Assembly (NCBI GenBank): GCA_040752855.1
Contig: JBFMHP010000006.1
Coordinates: 50,312 to 114,311 of the forward strand
Reading direction: 5' to 3'
DNA length: 64,000 nucleotides
Source: JBFMHP01 sp040752855
Lineage (GTDB): Bacteria > Pseudomonadota > Gammaproteobacteria > RBG-16-57-12
Position numbers and translations under genes: made by a program
The notes under the pieces: model-generated
Told to the model about the DNA's origin: nothing
Databases searched by the model: none
The model's input: the letters and a program-made list of their open reading frames with translations, nothing else
In this document: positions 63,524-64,000 of the stretch, piece after piece
How the letters are laid out: every line of letters starts with the position of its first letter
How positions within the stretch are numbered: the stretch's first letter is position 1

Positions 63524-64000
63524 TCAGTCTTTCGGATTGAACACGAAGTTGATGGTGCGCATCTTGTCAAACACCTTCGCATCGGATGATACCGGCATGG
63601 GCGAGGATTGCCAAACCGAGGTTTCCACGGAACGGTCGAACACCGCATTGCCGCTGCTTTTCACGATCTTTACCCCGACGACTTCCCCGCCGGGGATGAG
63701 GTTGACACTGACCGTGCATTTCATGCCCTTGGCGGTGTCGGGCGGGCGAATCCAGTTGCGCTCGACCTTATTCTGGATCAGCAGCTGATAGCGCTCCACC
63801 TCCGACAAGATACGCTGCTGCTCGGCCTCCTCCCGCCGGCGCTCGACCTCTTGCTGCATGCGGTGCTCTTCGTCTTCCATCTGCTTGCGCAGCAGATCCT
63901 CTTCCTCGGCCCGGCGCTTGGCATCCTGCGCCTTGCGGCGCTCGTCCTCGGCCTTGCGCTTGGCCTCTTCGGCCTTGCGTTTCTCCTCTTCGATACGCTT
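63524..64000 (-). CDS. tolA: TolA (C-terminal part, continues past window)
   Basis: The window holds 158 C-terminal codons: a Lys/Glu/Arg/Ala-rich helix (KRKAEEAKRKAEDERRK) typical of TolA domain II, then the globular domain III with NKVERNWIRPPD and VKIVKSSGNAVFDRSVE. The N-terminus lies beyond 64000. 10 bases before tolB. Confidence 0.93.
   Translation of the reverse strand, partial: KRIEEEKRKAEEAKRKAEDERRKAQDAKRRAEEEDLLRKQMEDEEHRMQQEVERRREEAEQQRILSEVERYQLLIQNKVERNWIRPPDTAKGMKCTVSVNLIPGGEVVGVKIVKSSGNAVFDRSVETSVWQSSPMPVSSDAKVFDKMRTINFVFNPKD

Noticed and set aside
1..64000. CRISPR arrays, tRNA or rRNA genes
   Set aside because: No regular direct repeats with unique spacers and no tRNA cloverleaf or rRNA sequence was noticed by eye; a covariance-model scan was not possible.

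Overview
The window is a chromosomal segment of a GC-rich gammaproteobacterium. Supporting evidence is the parC/parE pair, xseB-ispA-dxs, purE-purK, uvrA close to ssb, a complete tolB-pal-cpoB order with tolA at the edge, and gamma-type lipoproteins (Slp, Pal). FolE2, NnrS, a multihaem cytochrome and a DUF1111/imelysin iron locus suggest an environmental, respiratory, possibly sulfur- or metal-metabolising lineage (for example near Chromatiales or Acidiferrobacterales). The rank below class is a guess. No rRNA, tRNA or CRISPR array was seen.

Layout. 1-10 kb: the end of a degenerate GGDEF/EAL protein, htpX, an unrecognised 588-residue protein, parC, an HDOD protein, an AT-rich outer-membrane protein and parE. 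10-18 kb: xseB-ispA-dxs, queD-folE2, a retropepsin-like protein, a DUF1566 lipoprotein, ssb, a 33-residue membrane microprotein behind a perfect CRP-type palindrome, and a helical lipoprotein. 18-25 kb: a YajR-type MFS transporter, uvrA, an Rrf2 regulator with an operator-like repeat inside its own promoter, a SAM hydroxide adenosyltransferase and two tandem Slp lipoproteins. 25.3-31.8 kb: a Fur-box promoter driving imelysin, DUF1111 dihaem protein, second imelysin, DUF1513 and multicopper oxidase, which looks like a periplasmic iron-acquisition operon. 31.9-35.3 kb: a PsiE-like protein, a holin-like protein, purE-purK and an EF-hand protein. 35.6-40.2 kb: a Cys-rich 62-residue protein and a MacAB-type exporter with two permeases. 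40.3-46 kb: an RHS polymorphic-toxin locus with a low-GC tip, a candidate immunity gene and RHS debris between direct repeats. 46-56 kb: a four-haem cytochrome fused to adhesin-like domains, a 1851-residue double UvrA, a VanZ-like fusion and NnrS. 56.5-59.3 kb: cysK, then a low-GC three-gene cassette: a Cys-rich small ORF, a HipA-like kinase and a DUF3037 protein. 59.4-64 kb: queC-queE and cpoB-pal-tolB-tolA.

The four enzymes for preQ0 synthesis (folE2, queD, queE, queC) are all present but split over two loci 45 kb apart. The most promising uncharacterised systems are the 57.6-59.3 kb kinase cassette, whose first gene lacks a normal start codon and is easily overlooked, and the RHS tip/immunity pair at 43.9-44.8 kb. 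Short palindromic repeats of the GTAGGGTGCA type and a 121-bp inverted-repeat element punctuate the intergenic regions.
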